Origin: Thalassotalea_F euphylliae | Lineage (GTDB): Bacteria > Pseudomonadota > Gammaproteobacteria > Enterobacterales > Alteromonadaceae | Direction: 5' to 3' | Length of the DNA: 64,000 bases | Assembly: GCF_042682785.1 (NCBI RefSeq) | Contig: NZ_JBHUIB010000001.1 | Coordinates: 248,001 to 312,000, forward strand | Part shown: positions 34,443-43,855 of the stretch, piece after piece | How the letters are laid out: each line of letters starts with the position of its first letter | Position numbering within the stretch: the first letter of the stretch is position 1 | Position numbers and translations under genes: made by a program | The notes under the pieces: generated by a model | What the model saw: only the letters and a program-made list of their open reading frames with translations | Database searches by the model: none | Told to the model about the DNA's origin: nothing

Positions 34443-35639
34443 TTATGGTACTTTTACAGCTTCTAATGAACCATCTCTAGTTTGGACGTACAACACATTG
34501 TTTTCGACAATAGGCGTTGCATAAACACCACTGCTGTCTACTTCATGACGTGCCACAAACTCACCGGTTTCCTGGTCAATAAAGTGCAAGTAGCCCTCAA
34601 AGTCACCAACAACTACGTAGTTACCGACAACAGCTGGGCCTGTAACACCACGATTTGTTAGCGCAAGGTTACTCCACTTCTCTAGACCATTAATGCGATC
34701 AACAGCGTAGACATGACCTTTTAAATTCGTCAGGTAAAGAGTATTGCCATCTATCGCCAATTGGCGATATGACGAGTACTGGCGCTTCCACAAAACACGT
34801 CCGTTTCGAATATCAATTGAAACTAAATTACCGCGAGAAGATATTGCATATACCTTGTCACCAAATACTAGCGGAGAAGAGTCGACATCAATAACGCGCT
34901 CTAGTTCAGTTGACCCTGTTGGTTCACCAACTTCAGCCGTCCAGCCTTGTTGACCTTTCTCAAGCATAAATACGGTTAACTGACCCGATGATGTCCCTAC
35001 AAGCACACCACCAGCTGCAATCGTTGGTGCACTGATGCCACGAAGTGTTAAAGGTGGTACATCAAGAGTCACTTCCCATGCATCTTCGCCAGTTATTGCA
35101 TTAAATGCCTTCAATACACCTGAAGCCGTGTTAACAACCAAAATACCTGAATCTAACGCAGGCTTAGCGATCATTTCGCCTTTTACCTTGCCTGTCCATT
35201 CAAGTTCGCCAGTATCTGCGTTCAACGCAAATATTTCGCCATTTTCGGTGCCGAAAAAGACTTTATTGATACCAACTGCTGGACCACCACCAATGAGTGC
35301 AGGTTGACGATTATCGAAAAAGCCACGTTCACTATCTAAGTCGCTTAAATCTACATGCCAGGTTTGGTCGCCTGTTATCGCATCGTATGCATAGGCATCG
35401 CCATCACGGCTAACACTGAAGATTTTGTTGTAACCATGTGCGGGCTTTAAGCGAGAGAAGTAATCATCAACCCCTTCACCAACACTGGCATCCCATAGCA
35501 CCTCTGGCTCAAACTGTTCGTTAATTTCAGTAAGTTCGGCAACCTTAATTGCTTCATCTTCATCATCAGTTGACGAACACGCTGACACTAAACTTGCCAG
35601 CAACACCATTGCCGCGAGTTTTGTTTTTGTCGTTATCAT
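34443..35639 (-). CDS. bamB: Outer-membrane assembly lipoprotein BamB
   Basis: A 398-residue protein with lipobox LVSAC (Cys21) when started at the ATG at 35639; a GTG five codons upstream is also open. The body is an eight-bladed beta-propeller with PQQ-like repeats: AYDAITGDQTW, ALNADTGELEW, AFNAITGEDAW, SIDIRNGRVLW, AVDRINGLEKW and FIDQETGEFV. BamB supports BamA in inserting beta-barrel proteins. It follows yfgM by 26 nt and is transcribed with hisS and der. Confidence 0.96.
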   Translation of the reverse strand: MITTKTKLAAMVLLASLVSACSSTDDEDEAIKVAELTEINEQFEPEVLWDASVGEGVDDYFSRLKPAHGYNKIFSVSRDGDAYAYDAITGDQTWHVDLSDLDSERGFFDNRQPALIGGGPAVGINKVFFGTENGEIFALNADTGELEWTGKVKGEMIAKPALDSGILVVNTASGVLKAFNAITGEDAWEVTLDVPPLTLRGISAPTIAAGGVLVGTSSGQLTVFMLEKGQQGWTAEVGEPTGSTELERVIDVDSSPLVFGDKVYAISSRGNLVSIDIRNGRVLWKRQYSSYRQLAIDGNTLYLTNLKGHVYAVDRINGLEKWSNLALTNRGVTGPAVVGNYVVVGDFEGYLHFIDQETGEFVARHEVDSSGVYATPIVENNVLYVQTRDGSLEAVKVP

Positions 35640-35665
35640 TGATTTTCTGCTCACGGTTTATTCAA

Positions 35666-36304
35666 TTACTGTGTAAGGTTTGTCGCTTGTGCTAAATCGT
35701 CGATTTTTACTTGCAACGTTGGGTTGGTTGCTAAGCCATCCGCATCAATCGCTGCTTGATAAGCGTTTCGGGCTAGCTCTTTCTTACCTTGTTTAAGGTA
35801 TGCATCACCTTTGATTTCTTCAGCTGATGCTTTAAAGCCTTCAGGTAGCGGCTGACCAACTGTTGCTAGTGCGGTATCAAACTCACCTAATTGAATTTGC
35901 ACGCGTGCAAGGCGGATGACAGCAATCGCTTTGATTGCATCAGTTGGTGCTTTTTCTATGGCTGTATTTAAAAAAGCCACCGCTTTTTCATAGTCTTCAC
36001 GTTCTACAGCATCTTTCGCTAAACTAAAAGCGGTAAGCGACGCATAGCTTGATTCGCTATTAGCTTGAATAAACTTGTCTGCATCCGTTTTGAATGCTTC
36101 ATTGTCTGTATCCTTGCTCTCCAGTAGAGCTGTATACTCAGACGCTACCGCTTCTTCTTGCGCTAGCTTAGTATCTTGGTAGTAGTTAAAACCAATAAAG
36201 CCCGCAAAACCAACAACTAAACCAGAGATAATGTAGTTACCGTTTTCTTGCCAAAACTTCTTAATCGCTTCGACTTGTTGTTCTTCTGTTTCGAATTGTT
36301 CCAC
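35666..36304 (-). CDS. yfgM: SecYEG-associated TPR protein YfgM
   Basis: A 212-residue protein starting MEQFETEEQQVEAIKKFWQENG, then one membrane helix (YIISGLVVGFAGFIGF), then TPR-like helical repeats facing the periplasm. YfgM pairs with PpiD at the Sec translocon and helps move new envelope proteins to chaperones. It starts nine nt after hisS and precedes bamB, the conserved order. Confidence 0.93.
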   Translation of the reverse strand: MEQFETEEQQVEAIKKFWQENGNYIISGLVVGFAGFIGFNYYQDTKLAQEEAVASEYTALLESKDTDNEAFKTDADKFIQANSESSYASLTAFSLAKDAVEREDYEKAVAFLNTAIEKAPTDAIKAIAVIRLARVQIQLGEFDTALATVGQPLPEGFKASAEEIKGDAYLKQGKKELARNAYQAAIDADGLATNPTLQVKIDDLAQATNLTQ

Positions 36305-36313
36305 AATAATTCC

Positions 36314-37588
36314 TTAAATTAACTCAGCTAGTAAGCTAGCTACTTGCACTAACGGCAAGCTTTGTTGTTCATGTTGGCCGCGCAGGTATTTCACTGTCAC
36401 TTGCTGATTAGCAAGCTCATCTTCACCTAAAATTAACGCCACCTGCGCGCCTGATTTATCAGCACGCTTCATCTGTTTCTTCATATTGCCACCACCACAG
36501 TGGTTTTGAATACGAATGCTTGGCACTGCATCGCGCCATTGCTCGGCTAAATTAATAGCTTGCAGATCCGCACCTTCACCTAACGCGATAACATAGGCAT
36601 CTACTTGAGGGCGAATATTATTGGCTTTTTCCAGACTAGTCATCATTAGCACCAAGCGCTCGATACCTAAAGCAAAACCAATACCTGGCGAATCTTTACC
36701 ACCTAACTGTCCAACAAGACCGTCATAACGGCCACCAGCACATACTGTACCTTGTGCGCCTAAACTGTCCGTTACCCATTCAAACACTGTGCGGTTATAG
36801 TAATCCAACCCACGTACAAGGCGTTCATTGATAACATACTTAATACCAGCATTGTCTAGGTAGGTTTTTAATTGCGTGAAGTGAGCAGTAGTTTCTTCAC
36901 CAAAGTAATCACTCAGTTTTGGCGCGTCAACTAGTGCAGCTTGAACATCTGGATTCTTGCTATCTAATACACGCAGTGGATTAGTATGCATTCTGCGTTT
37001 GCTATCTTCATCCAGCTTGTCTTCATGCTTTTCCAAATAAGCTACTAGCGCGTCTCGGTATGCGGCACGTTCATCGCTAGACCCAAGCGAATTAAGCTCT
37101 AACGTAACGAACTCACTAATACCTAACTCTTTCCATAAACGCGCTGATAGCATAATAACTTCAGCATCTATATCTGGGGTAGAAATACCGAACGCTTCAA
37201 TACCGAACTGATGAAACTGACGGTAACGCCCCTTCTGCGGGCGCTCATGACGGAACATTGGCCCCATGTACCATAGACGCTGTTCTTGGTTGTACAGCAA
37301 ACCGTGTTGGTTTCCTGCACGTACGCAACTTGCCGTGCCTTCTGGGCGAAGTGTCAAACTATCACCGTTACGATCGTCAAAGGTATACATTTCCTTTTCA
37401 ACGATATCAGTCACTTCACCAATAGAACGTTTAAATAAAGCAGTAGACTCTACGATTGGCATACGAATTTCAGCGAAACCATAATTGCTCGCCACACGGC
37501 GCAATACTTCCTCTACCATTTGCCAAACATTTGTTTCACTTGGCAAACAATCATTCATGCCTCGAATAGCTTGAATTGCTTTACTCAC
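36314..37588 (-). CDS. hisS: Histidyl-tRNA synthetase
   Basis: A 424-residue class II synthetase. It starts with AIQAIRGMNDCLPSET. Motif 2 is around WYMGPMFRHERPQKGRYRQFHQFGIEAFG, the histidine-binding LVRGLDYYNRTVFEW and CAGGRYDGLV loops are intact, and motif 3 is in GIGFALGIERL. A C-terminal anticodon-binding domain follows. It charges tRNA-His and lies between ispG and yfgM as in related genomes. Confidence 0.98.
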   Translation of the reverse strand: MSKAIQAIRGMNDCLPSETNVWQMVEEVLRRVASNYGFAEIRMPIVESTALFKRSIGEVTDIVEKEMYTFDDRNGDSLTLRPEGTASCVRAGNQHGLLYNQEQRLWYMGPMFRHERPQKGRYRQFHQFGIEAFGISTPDIDAEVIMLSARLWKELGISEFVTLELNSLGSSDERAAYRDALVAYLEKHEDKLDEDSKRRMHTNPLRVLDSKNPDVQAALVDAPKLSDYFGEETTAHFTQLKTYLDNAGIKYVINERLVRGLDYYNRTVFEWVTDSLGAQGTVCAGGRYDGLVGQLGGKDSPGIGFALGIERLVLMMTSLEKANNIRPQVDAYVIALGEGADLQAINLAEQWRDAVPSIRIQNHCGGGNMKKQMKRADKSGAQVALILGEDELANQQVTVKYLRGQHEQQSLPLVQVASLLAELI

Positions 37589-37659
37589 GTAACTTATCTC
37601 TTATCAAAAAATCAACGGCGCATTATAGGCGCTACTGGGGAAAACGTAAACAACCGTGC

Positions 37660-38778
37660 TTAGTCGACGGCCTTTACATCAATCTTATTTTCTTCATCCA
37701 TCATCTGCGCTTTTGCGCGGATTTTAGCTTCTAACTGATCAACAATGTCATTGTTGTCAATGCGCTCTTTTTGACGGGTGCCATCTAGATAGAAACCACT
37801 CTTCTTACTACTGCCCGTTAAACCAAGGTCTGACACCGTTGCTTCACCTGGCCCATTAACGATACAACCAATGATAGACACATCCATCGGTGTAATAATA
37901 TCTTCAAGACGCTCCTCTAGGGCGTTAACCGTACCGATCACATCGAACTCTTGACGCGAGCAACTTGGACAAGCGATAAAGTTTATACCGCGACTGCGAA
38001 TTTTTAGTGACTTCAGAATATCGAAACCCACTTTAATTTCTTCAACAGGGTCCGCCGCCAGCGAAACACGGAGCGTATCACCTATACCTTCGGCAAGTAA
38101 CATCCCTAACCCGATTGCTGATTTTACCGAACCAGAGCGGAAGCCACCCGCTTCAGTGATGCCCAAATGCAGAGGATTATCAATTTGTGCGGCAAGTAAA
38201 CGGTAAGCGCCGACAGCCAAAAAGACATCAGATGCTTTAACGCTCACCTTAAAATCATGGAAATTCAGACGGTCTAAAATATCGACGTGACGCATTGCTG
38301 ATTCAAGCAAGGCTTCCGGTGTAGGTTCACCATACTTTTCTTGTAAGTCTCGCTCTAACGAGCCACCATTTACGCCAATTCGAATTGGTATGCCTTTGTC
38401 GCGTGCCGATTCAACAACCGCTTTTACACGATCTTCTTTGCCAATATTCCCTGGATTGATACGTAAACAATCAGCGCCATATTCGGCTACTTTTAGCGCA
38501 ATGCGGTAATCAAAGTGGATATCTGTAACAAGCGGCACGTTAACCTGCTTTTTAATTTCTTTAAATGCTTCTGCTGCATCCATTGTTGGCACACTAACGC
38601 GGACAATATCTGCCCCAACAGCTTCAAGCGATTTTATTTGCGCGACCGTTGCATCAACATCTGTTGTTAACGTGTTGGTCATTGACTGCACACTGATCGG
38701 TGCATCACCACCAACAGGTACATTACCCACCATGATTTGACGGGATTTACGGCGTTTTATCGGAGATTCTGTAAACAT
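37660..38778 (-). CDS. ispG: 4-hydroxy-3-methylbut-2-enyl-diphosphate synthase IspG
   Basis: A 372-residue protein. The TIM-barrel domain starts RRKSRQIMVGNVPVGGDAPISVQSMTNT. The 4Fe-4S cluster cysteines are in FIACPSCSRQEFD and IIGCIVNGPGEA. It reduces methylerythritol cyclodiphosphate to HMBPP in the MEP isoprenoid pathway. It lies nine nt after rodZ, so the two are co-transcribed. Confidence 0.98.
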   Translation of the reverse strand: MFTESPIKRRKSRQIMVGNVPVGGDAPISVQSMTNTLTTDVDATVAQIKSLEAVGADIVRVSVPTMDAAEAFKEIKKQVNVPLVTDIHFDYRIALKVAEYGADCLRINPGNIGKEDRVKAVVESARDKGIPIRIGVNGGSLERDLQEKYGEPTPEALLESAMRHVDILDRLNFHDFKVSVKASDVFLAVGAYRLLAAQIDNPLHLGITEAGGFRSGSVKSAIGLGMLLAEGIGDTLRVSLAADPVEEIKVGFDILKSLKIRSRGINFIACPSCSRQEFDVIGTVNALEERLEDIITPMDVSIIGCIVNGPGEATVSDLGLTGSSKKSGFYLDGTRQKERIDNNDIVDQLEAKIRAKAQMMDEENKIDVKAVD

Positions 38779-38787
38779 AAAAATAAA

Positions 38788-39771
38788 CTAAGATGATTCA
38801 GGTAGGGTAAATTTTGCAATATTACCGACGTTATATTTCGACATATCGATTGACTGTCCATTAAAGTCAACCTGCACAAGTTCAGGCTTACCTACGGTCA
38901 CTTCAAAAGGTGCTGTACCTCTAAGCTCCATCACATATCCAGCTTTTTTGATACCATAAGCGATACGCTCGCCATTGGCATCTTGAATATTAACCCAGCA
39001 ATCACCAGCAAAGGTGAAGATGGCGATTGACTCTAGAGCCTCTTCGGCTAACACAATCACCTCATCACTCGCCGATTCAATGACGGGTTCAACGGCTGTT
39101 GCACTTTCTTGTACTGTGTTCGATGAGCTGCCACCTTTAGCTGTTGGTGGTAACTCTGTATCTGTATTGCCACCATCCTCAGTAAGCTGTCCAAGTTGAG
39201 AAACCGTATTAACTGACTGGATATCACTACTTTCAATCGGTGACGCGTTTTCATTAGCCGTTAAAGACTCACCTACTGAGGGCTCTACAATTGAACTTTC
39301 ACCTTCTGAAACTGGGCTTTCAACGTCATTTTGCGCTGCAGAGGTGGTCATATTGTTTTGGCTGTCTTGAAGATAAAATACGACGGTTGATGCGACAAGT
39401 GCAGCTAAAATAAGATAGCTTACCCACATCAAACGGCTGTGCTGAGCCTGCTTTTCTGTGATTTTCGAAAAGCTTTGCATTTCAGTACGTTGTTTAGCTG
39501 CAACACCCAACATTTCGTAACTTGAAAGTACTTCAGATTCAGTTACGTTTACAAGCTTCGCATAATTTTTGAGGTAACCGCGGTTGAACGTATCAGGAAG
39601 CGTTTTATCAAAAATTTCGTGCTCAATTTCATCAACAAGCGTCACTCTAAAGTTAAGCTTTTCAGCAACTTGCTGCTGAGTGAGATTCATTTTCTGTCGA
39701 GCTTCCGCCAGCATTTGGCCGGGACCAATGACCTCGATATCTTCTGGCAACTCGTTCGACTCTTTACTCAT
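38788..39771 (-). CDS. rodZ: Cell-shape protein RodZ
   Basis: A 327-residue protein with an N-terminal helix-turn-helix domain (LAEARQKMNLTQQQVAEKLNFRVTLVDEIE), a basic juxtamembrane stretch, one membrane helix (LMWVSYLILAALVASTVVFYL), a low-complexity acidic periplasmic linker and a C-terminal beta domain (IFTFAGDCWVNIQDANGERIAYG). RodZ links MreB filaments to the elongasome. It follows pilW by nine nt and precedes ispG. Confidence 0.95.
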   Translation of the reverse strand: MSKESNELPEDIEVIGPGQMLAEARQKMNLTQQQVAEKLNFRVTLVDEIEHEIFDKTLPDTFNRGYLKNYAKLVNVTESEVLSSYEMLGVAAKQRTEMQSFSKITEKQAQHSRLMWVSYLILAALVASTVVFYLQDSQNNMTTSAAQNDVESPVSEGESSIVEPSVGESLTANENASPIESSDIQSVNTVSQLGQLTEDGGNTDTELPPTAKGGSSSNTVQESATAVEPVIESASDEVIVLAEEALESIAIFTFAGDCWVNIQDANGERIAYGIKKAGYVMELRGTAPFEVTVGKPELVQVDFNGQSIDMSKYNVGNIAKFTLPESS

Positions 39772-39780
39772 TTATCGCTA

Positions 39781-41601
39781 TTACTCTTGTTCTACTACTT
39801 GACTCGGATCAGCCAGATAAATGACATCGCCGACATGAATGACTGAATCTTCTTTCAATTCATTCCATTGGCGTAAGCTTTTCATGCGAATGTTATAACG
39901 TTTTGAAATTGTAAACAGGTTCTCGCCATCAGTGATAATGTGCTGCGGCAACGACTCAACAGTTAAATACACAGATTCTTGATCTGCAATTTCTGGTGTT
40001 TCATTATCGACAATTGGTGCTGTACTCACTTGAGTTTCATCAATCGATGGCTCTAAGTTATCGCTGACTTCGCTTTCGTCTACATTACTGACATTCATAT
40101 CATCAATAAGTTCAACAGCTTGGTCTTCCTCTTCATTAATAAGCGCAATAATGTCATCCGTATTTTCTTCCAACGCTGCCTCTTCCTCAGCAACTTGCGC
40201 TTCTAATGCCTCTAAACTCTCTTCACTTTCTAATGTGGTGTCATTCAAGCTGTCAACAAATTCAGGCTCAACTGGCGCTTCGTTTAATTCTTCATCAACC
40301 TCGAAAGCCTCATCACCCAACTGCTCTTCGATAGCCGCCAGTTCTGCTTTAGCTAATGCAATGGCTTCTGCAGCACTGCCAACAAGCGTTTCCTCTTGCG
40401 CTTTGACACTTTCTTCCACCAACAGGGTGTCATTGTTTTCGGTCGTCACATTTGCGGCTTCGGCGGCCTCTTCTACAACGCCACTTTGGTTGGCATCCGC
40501 ATCTTGCTCAGATACAACAGTAGAGTTAGTGTCGTCCTGAACAGCTTTTTTCACTTTCGGTTTAGACGAGCGCAAAACAACCGTTTTCTTAACGGGTTTT
40601 GTTGTTTCACTCGCCGCAATAACATCTTCACTCGGTGGTGTTAATTCAATCAGTTTTTTGGTTGACTTAGAAGCCGTTGAAGACTGCCTTTTTGGCTTCA
40701 TACTCATGGCAGGCTTGTTTGTTGGACTAAGCACAACGACACGCTTAGTCTCTGTTTTGTCGTAAGCACCTAACTTAAGTAACTGATATTTTTCTGCTAA
40801 TTCGTCCGCATCTATTTGCTCCAAATTATTCAGGAGATATTGTTTTGCATGCCATGATTCAGGGAACATTTTCACCAGCATTGAGCCATAATTTTTAGCT
40901 ATGCGATCGTTGCCCATTTTCGTATAGATTTTATAGGTTAACGCCAATGAATCTGGATTAAAGCGGCGTGTCGCCTTTTCAAACCGCTTTGCGTACCCTA
41001 GCGCATCATCGTACTCTCCTTTTGCGTATTGCAAGCGCATCATCTGGTACAAAGTGGCTGCATTTGTCGGATTGTGATCTATCGCCTTGCTTAAATAGGT
41101 TTCTGCTTTTTCAAAGTTTGGTGCTTTGAGCTGGCAAAGCGCTAAGTTTTCATAACTCTTTGATACCAATAAATAGCTTGGTACTGCGATAGCACGCAAG
41201 AATTGAATTTCAGCTTCAGGTAACAGATCTTGACGACATAAAAATACACCGTAGTTATTGAGAGTGTCGGCATCGTCCGGTTTTAACGACAAGGCTTTTT
41301 CATAGGATTCAATGGTAAGTTTGTCTTCACCCACTGTCTCGTAATAATGCGCAAAGGCCGTGTAAACTTGCACTAAGTTTGGAGCAAAGCGCTTTGCTTT
41401 CTCGAGATTGAGCTTAGCCTGAGTAGTGTTACCCATTTTTAGGTAACCCAACCCAAGCGAAATACGCGTCATGGCGATATCATTGTTAGATGATTCATTT
41501 TGAATAACGGGTGTATCAGAATTTTCATAATTCTGAGTTACACAAGCACTAAGTGACGTGAATGATGCCGCCACTAAGATGAGTTTAAACGCTTTAACCA
41601 T
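39781..41601 (-). CDS. pilW: Type IV pilus biogenesis lipoprotein PilW/PilF with long acidic linker and C-terminal LysM
   Basis: A 606-residue protein with lipobox SLSAC (Cys20). Residues ~45-250 form the TPR array of PilF/PilW (SLGLGYLKMGNTTQAKLNLEKA, then NNYGVFLCRQ), which in other species is the whole protein of about 250 residues and assists PilQ secretin assembly. After a lysine-rich stretch (~290-350) comes an acidic Glu/Ala/Asp-rich region (~350-545). A LysM domain closes the protein (HIITDGENLFTISKRYNIRMKSLRQWN...HVGDVIYL). The extension would let the pilotin bind peptidoglycan. Confidence 0.9.
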   Translation of the reverse strand: MVKAFKLILVAASFTSLSACVTQNYENSDTPVIQNESSNNDIAMTRISLGLGYLKMGNTTQAKLNLEKAKRFAPNLVQVYTAFAHYYETVGEDKLTIESYEKALSLKPDDADTLNNYGVFLCRQDLLPEAEIQFLRAIAVPSYLLVSKSYENLALCQLKAPNFEKAETYLSKAIDHNPTNAATLYQMMRLQYAKGEYDDALGYAKRFEKATRRFNPDSLALTYKIYTKMGNDRIAKNYGSMLVKMFPESWHAKQYLLNNLEQIDADELAEKYQLLKLGAYDKTETKRVVVLSPTNKPAMSMKPKRQSSTASKSTKKLIELTPPSEDVIAASETTKPVKKTVVLRSSKPKVKKAVQDDTNSTVVSEQDADANQSGVVEEAAEAANVTTENNDTLLVEESVKAQEETLVGSAAEAIALAKAELAAIEEQLGDEAFEVDEELNEAPVEPEFVDSLNDTTLESEESLEALEAQVAEEEAALEENTDDIIALINEEEDQAVELIDDMNVSNVDESEVSDNLEPSIDETQVSTAPIVDNETPEIADQESVYLTVESLPQHIITDGENLFTISKRYNIRMKSLRQWNELKEDSVIHVGDVIYLADPSQVVEQE

Positions 41602-41672
41602 AACGAGTTGTGATCACTTCTTGTTGTAATTCTGCATGCACGACAACATCCTGTTGCCGTTAAATCGGTAAA

Positions 41673-41708
41673 TTTTGCAAGGACCTAAAAAGTTAGGATC
41701 TTGCAAAA
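41673..41708 (-). other. Imperfect inverted repeat after rlmN
   Basis: TTTTGCAAGGACCTAA and TTAGGATCTTGCAAAA pair with two mismatches around a 4-nt loop, 11 nt past the rlmN stop. It may be a terminator between rlmN and pilW, although no long U-run follows on the minus strand. Confidence 0.5.
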
Positions 41709-41718
41709 GACCATGTAA

Positions 41719-42876
41719 TTACACCATTTTCACTGAAATGTCTTCAGTTTTCACGCCTTTTTTTGCTGCATTAAGCGCTGTTCGCTTTGTTCTGTCTAAA
41801 ACATCACCGGCTAATTGACCACATGCGGCATCAATATCATCACCGCGTGTACGACGAGTAATTACCGTAAAACCATACGACTGAAGCACTTTATCAAAAC
41901 GATCAATGCGAGAATTACTCGAACGCTTATAAGGTGATCCTGGGTAAGGATTAAATGGGATCAAGTTAATTTTACTCGGCGTGTCTTTTAACGCATGCGC
42001 AAGTTCGTGAGCCTGTTCCATACTGTCGTTGACATGATCAATCATCACGTATTCAACCGTGACCGCTTTTTGCGCTTTTGAACCATCGATATAACGGCGA
42101 GAAGCCGCTAAGAAATCTTCTAACGGGTATTTTTTATTGATAGGCACCAATTCATCACGAAGATCATTGGTTGGCGCATGCACCGAGATAGCGAGTGCAC
42201 AATCAATTTTTTCTTTCAACATGTCTAGCGCTGGCACAACACCCGAAGTACTTACCGTTACACGGCGCTTCGAAAGACCGTAACCTAGATCATTAAGCAT
42301 GTTATCTAATGCGGGGATAAGGTTTTTCATGTTGAGTAGTGGCTCACCCATACCCATCATTACGATGTTGGTAATCGGACGAGTACCTGCAATACGTGTT
42401 GCGCCAATGTCATTGGCAACACGCCATACTTGGCCAATAATTTCAGCGACGTTCAAATTACGATTAAAGCCCTGCTGGGCCGTAGAACAGAAGCTACACT
42501 CTAAGGCACAACCTACTTGAGATGACACACATAAAGTTGCACGGTTGTTTTCTGGGATCCAAACCGTTTCGACTTCCTGACCGCTTTCCAACTTCAACGC
42601 ATACTTGATGGTGCCGTCTTTAGACACCTGCTTTTGTGAAATTTCAGGCGCGACAATTTCACAATTGCGTTGCAATTTTTCCCGAAGCTTTTTGTTCAAG
42701 TTCGTCATTTTCTCGAAATCGTCGTAGCCAAAATGGTACATCCACTTCATCAATTGGTCGGCACGGAATGGCTTTTCGCCAATTGAGGCAAAGTATTCAC
42801 GTAATCCTTGATGATCAAAGTTTAGTAGATTGACTTTAGAAACCGCTTTTTCGGCGACTTGTACCACTTCAGACAT
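41719..42876 (-). CDS. rlmN: Dual-specificity 23S rRNA/tRNA adenine-C2 methyltransferase RlmN
   Basis: A 385-residue radical SAM enzyme. The CxxxCxxC cluster motif is CALECSFCSTAQQGFNRN. Other family landmarks are IVMMGMGEPLLN, VTVSTSGVVPAL, ALAISVHAPTND and a near-C-terminal Cys in DDIDAACGQL, needed for the methyl-transfer intermediate. It methylates A2503 of 23S rRNA and A37 of some tRNAs. It sits between ndk and pilW, the common order. Confidence 0.97.
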   Translation of the reverse strand: MSEVVQVAEKAVSKVNLLNFDHQGLREYFASIGEKPFRADQLMKWMYHFGYDDFEKMTNLNKKLREKLQRNCEIVAPEISQKQVSKDGTIKYALKLESGQEVETVWIPENNRATLCVSSQVGCALECSFCSTAQQGFNRNLNVAEIIGQVWRVANDIGATRIAGTRPITNIVMMGMGEPLLNMKNLIPALDNMLNDLGYGLSKRRVTVSTSGVVPALDMLKEKIDCALAISVHAPTNDLRDELVPINKKYPLEDFLAASRRYIDGSKAQKAVTVEYVMIDHVNDSMEQAHELAHALKDTPSKINLIPFNPYPGSPYKRSSNSRIDRFDKVLQSYGFTVITRRTRGDDIDAACGQLAGDVLDRTKRTALNAAKKGVKTEDISVKMV

Positions 42877-43034
42877 AAATCAATTTCTCAAAACAACAAA
42901 ATTTAAAGGCGCAAAATTGTACACTTTTTAGACAAAAGAGACAATTCTAATTCGGATAATGATAAAAGTTCTTTGTCTTCAATAAACAACAAAAACCCTT
43001 ATCATTCGCCGCTTTCACGATATCAATATAAAGC

Positions 43035-43070
43035 AAAAGGATTTTACCGATAATTCGATAAAACCCTTTT
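43035..43070 (-). terminator. Probable ndk terminator
   Basis: AAAAGG-ATTTTACCGA pairs with TCGATAAAAC-CCTTTT around a short loop, giving a long stem with one mismatch or wobble and an interrupted U-rich tail on the minus strand. Confidence 0.55.
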
Positions 43071-43115
43071 TAGTAATTCAGTGTTTAATCAAAGCGTTTG
43101 GTGCGAGTTCAAGAA

Positions 43116-43152
43116 GAGAGGGCGCAACATACATGTGTATGTGAGCATTCTC
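43116..43152. repeat. Two-helix extragenic element, copy after ndk
   Basis: On the plus strand: outer stem GAGAG/TTCTC (one wobble), internal loop GGCGCA opposite GAGCA, inner stem ACATAC/GTATGT and apical loop ATGT. It ends 40 nt from the ndk stop. The loop side GAGCA is identical to the guaA and guaB copies. Confidence 0.6.
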
Positions 43153-43191
43153 GACGCTGAAATCGCGCCCAAGGCGCAGATTAAAGGTGAA

Positions 43192-43623
43192 TTAGCGAGT
43201 GCGTGGGCAAATCTCTTCGTCTGAGAAGAAGTAAGCAATTTCACGTGCAGCTGATTCTAAAGCGTCAGAGCCGTGAACAGCGTTCTCGTCGATTGAGTTT
43301 GCGTAGTCAGCACGTAAAGTACCTGCTAATGCTTCAGCTGGGTTAGTAGCACCCATGATTTCACGGTTTTTAAGAACAGCGCCTTCGCCTTCTAACACTT
43401 GAACCATAACTGGACCTGAAGTCATGAATTCAACTAAAGCACCGAAGAAAGGACGCTCTTTGTGTTCAGCGTAGAAACCTTCAGCTTGTTCTTGAGAAAG
43501 GTGAACCATTTTTGAAGCAATGATTTTAAGACCAGCAGTTTCGAAACGGTTGTAGATTTGACCGATTACGTTTTTAGCAACTGCATCTGGTTTTACGATA
43601 GAAAAAGTACGTTCGATAGCCAT
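43192..43623 (-). CDS. ndk: Nucleoside diphosphate kinase
   Basis: A 143-residue protein of standard length, starting MAIERTFSIVKPDAVAKNVIG. The phosphohistidine is in NAVHGSDALESA, and the substrate-binding region contains RPFFGALVEFMTSGPV. It moves the gamma-phosphate of ATP to other nucleoside diphosphates. It is upstream of rlmN on the same strand, but a terminator and a repeat element lie between them. Confidence 0.98.
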   Translation of the reverse strand: MAIERTFSIVKPDAVAKNVIGQIYNRFETAGLKIIASKMVHLSQEQAEGFYAEHKERPFFGALVEFMTSGPVMVQVLEGEGAVLKNREIMGATNPAEALAGTLRADYANSIDENAVHGSDALESAAREIAYFFSDEEICPRTR

Positions 43624-43808
43624 CGATTAAGCCTCTTAAATTTTTATTGAATAAATAGGGTATAAATTTTGGGCGCGATTATAGACCAAGTGATTACAAA
43701 TGACTATGACAAAGTTATGGCGAGGGAATGAATGTTATTGTTAAACAACTTACCACCTGAAAGACTTTTCATTAAAAGTGCTGTAATTGCATTGACGTGT
43801 GTTAACAA

Positions 43809-43832
43809 AAAAGCCTGCTGAAGCAGGCTTTT
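43809..43832 (-). terminator. Terminator of maeA
   Basis: AAAAGCCTGCT and AGCAGGCTTTT form a stem with a very short loop, 24 nt past the maeA stop codon, with U-runs on both sides. Confidence 0.8.
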
Positions 43833-43855
43833 AGATAATAAGTCATTCTCGAACA

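Larger units (their letters stand above)
42877..43191. other. rlmN-ndk intergenic region
   Basis: A 315-nt gap without an ORF. It holds the presumed ndk terminator (43035-43070), one copy of the two-helix repeat (43116-43152), an adjoining inverted pair of GGCGC/GCGCC-like segments, and the rlmN 5' region. Nothing else was found. Confidence 0.6.

Noticed and set aside
40151..40540. A long Ser/Ala-rich plus-strand ORF opposite pilW.
   Set aside because: It is the antisense of the Glu/Ala-rich linker of PilW; its composition is a mirror of that repeat-like codon use and it lacks a start signal.
43127..43142. The palindrome ACATACATGTGTATGT as a stand-alone regulator site.
   Set aside because: It is better explained as the inner helix of the two-helix extragenic element, because the flanking internal loop and outer stem match the other copies.
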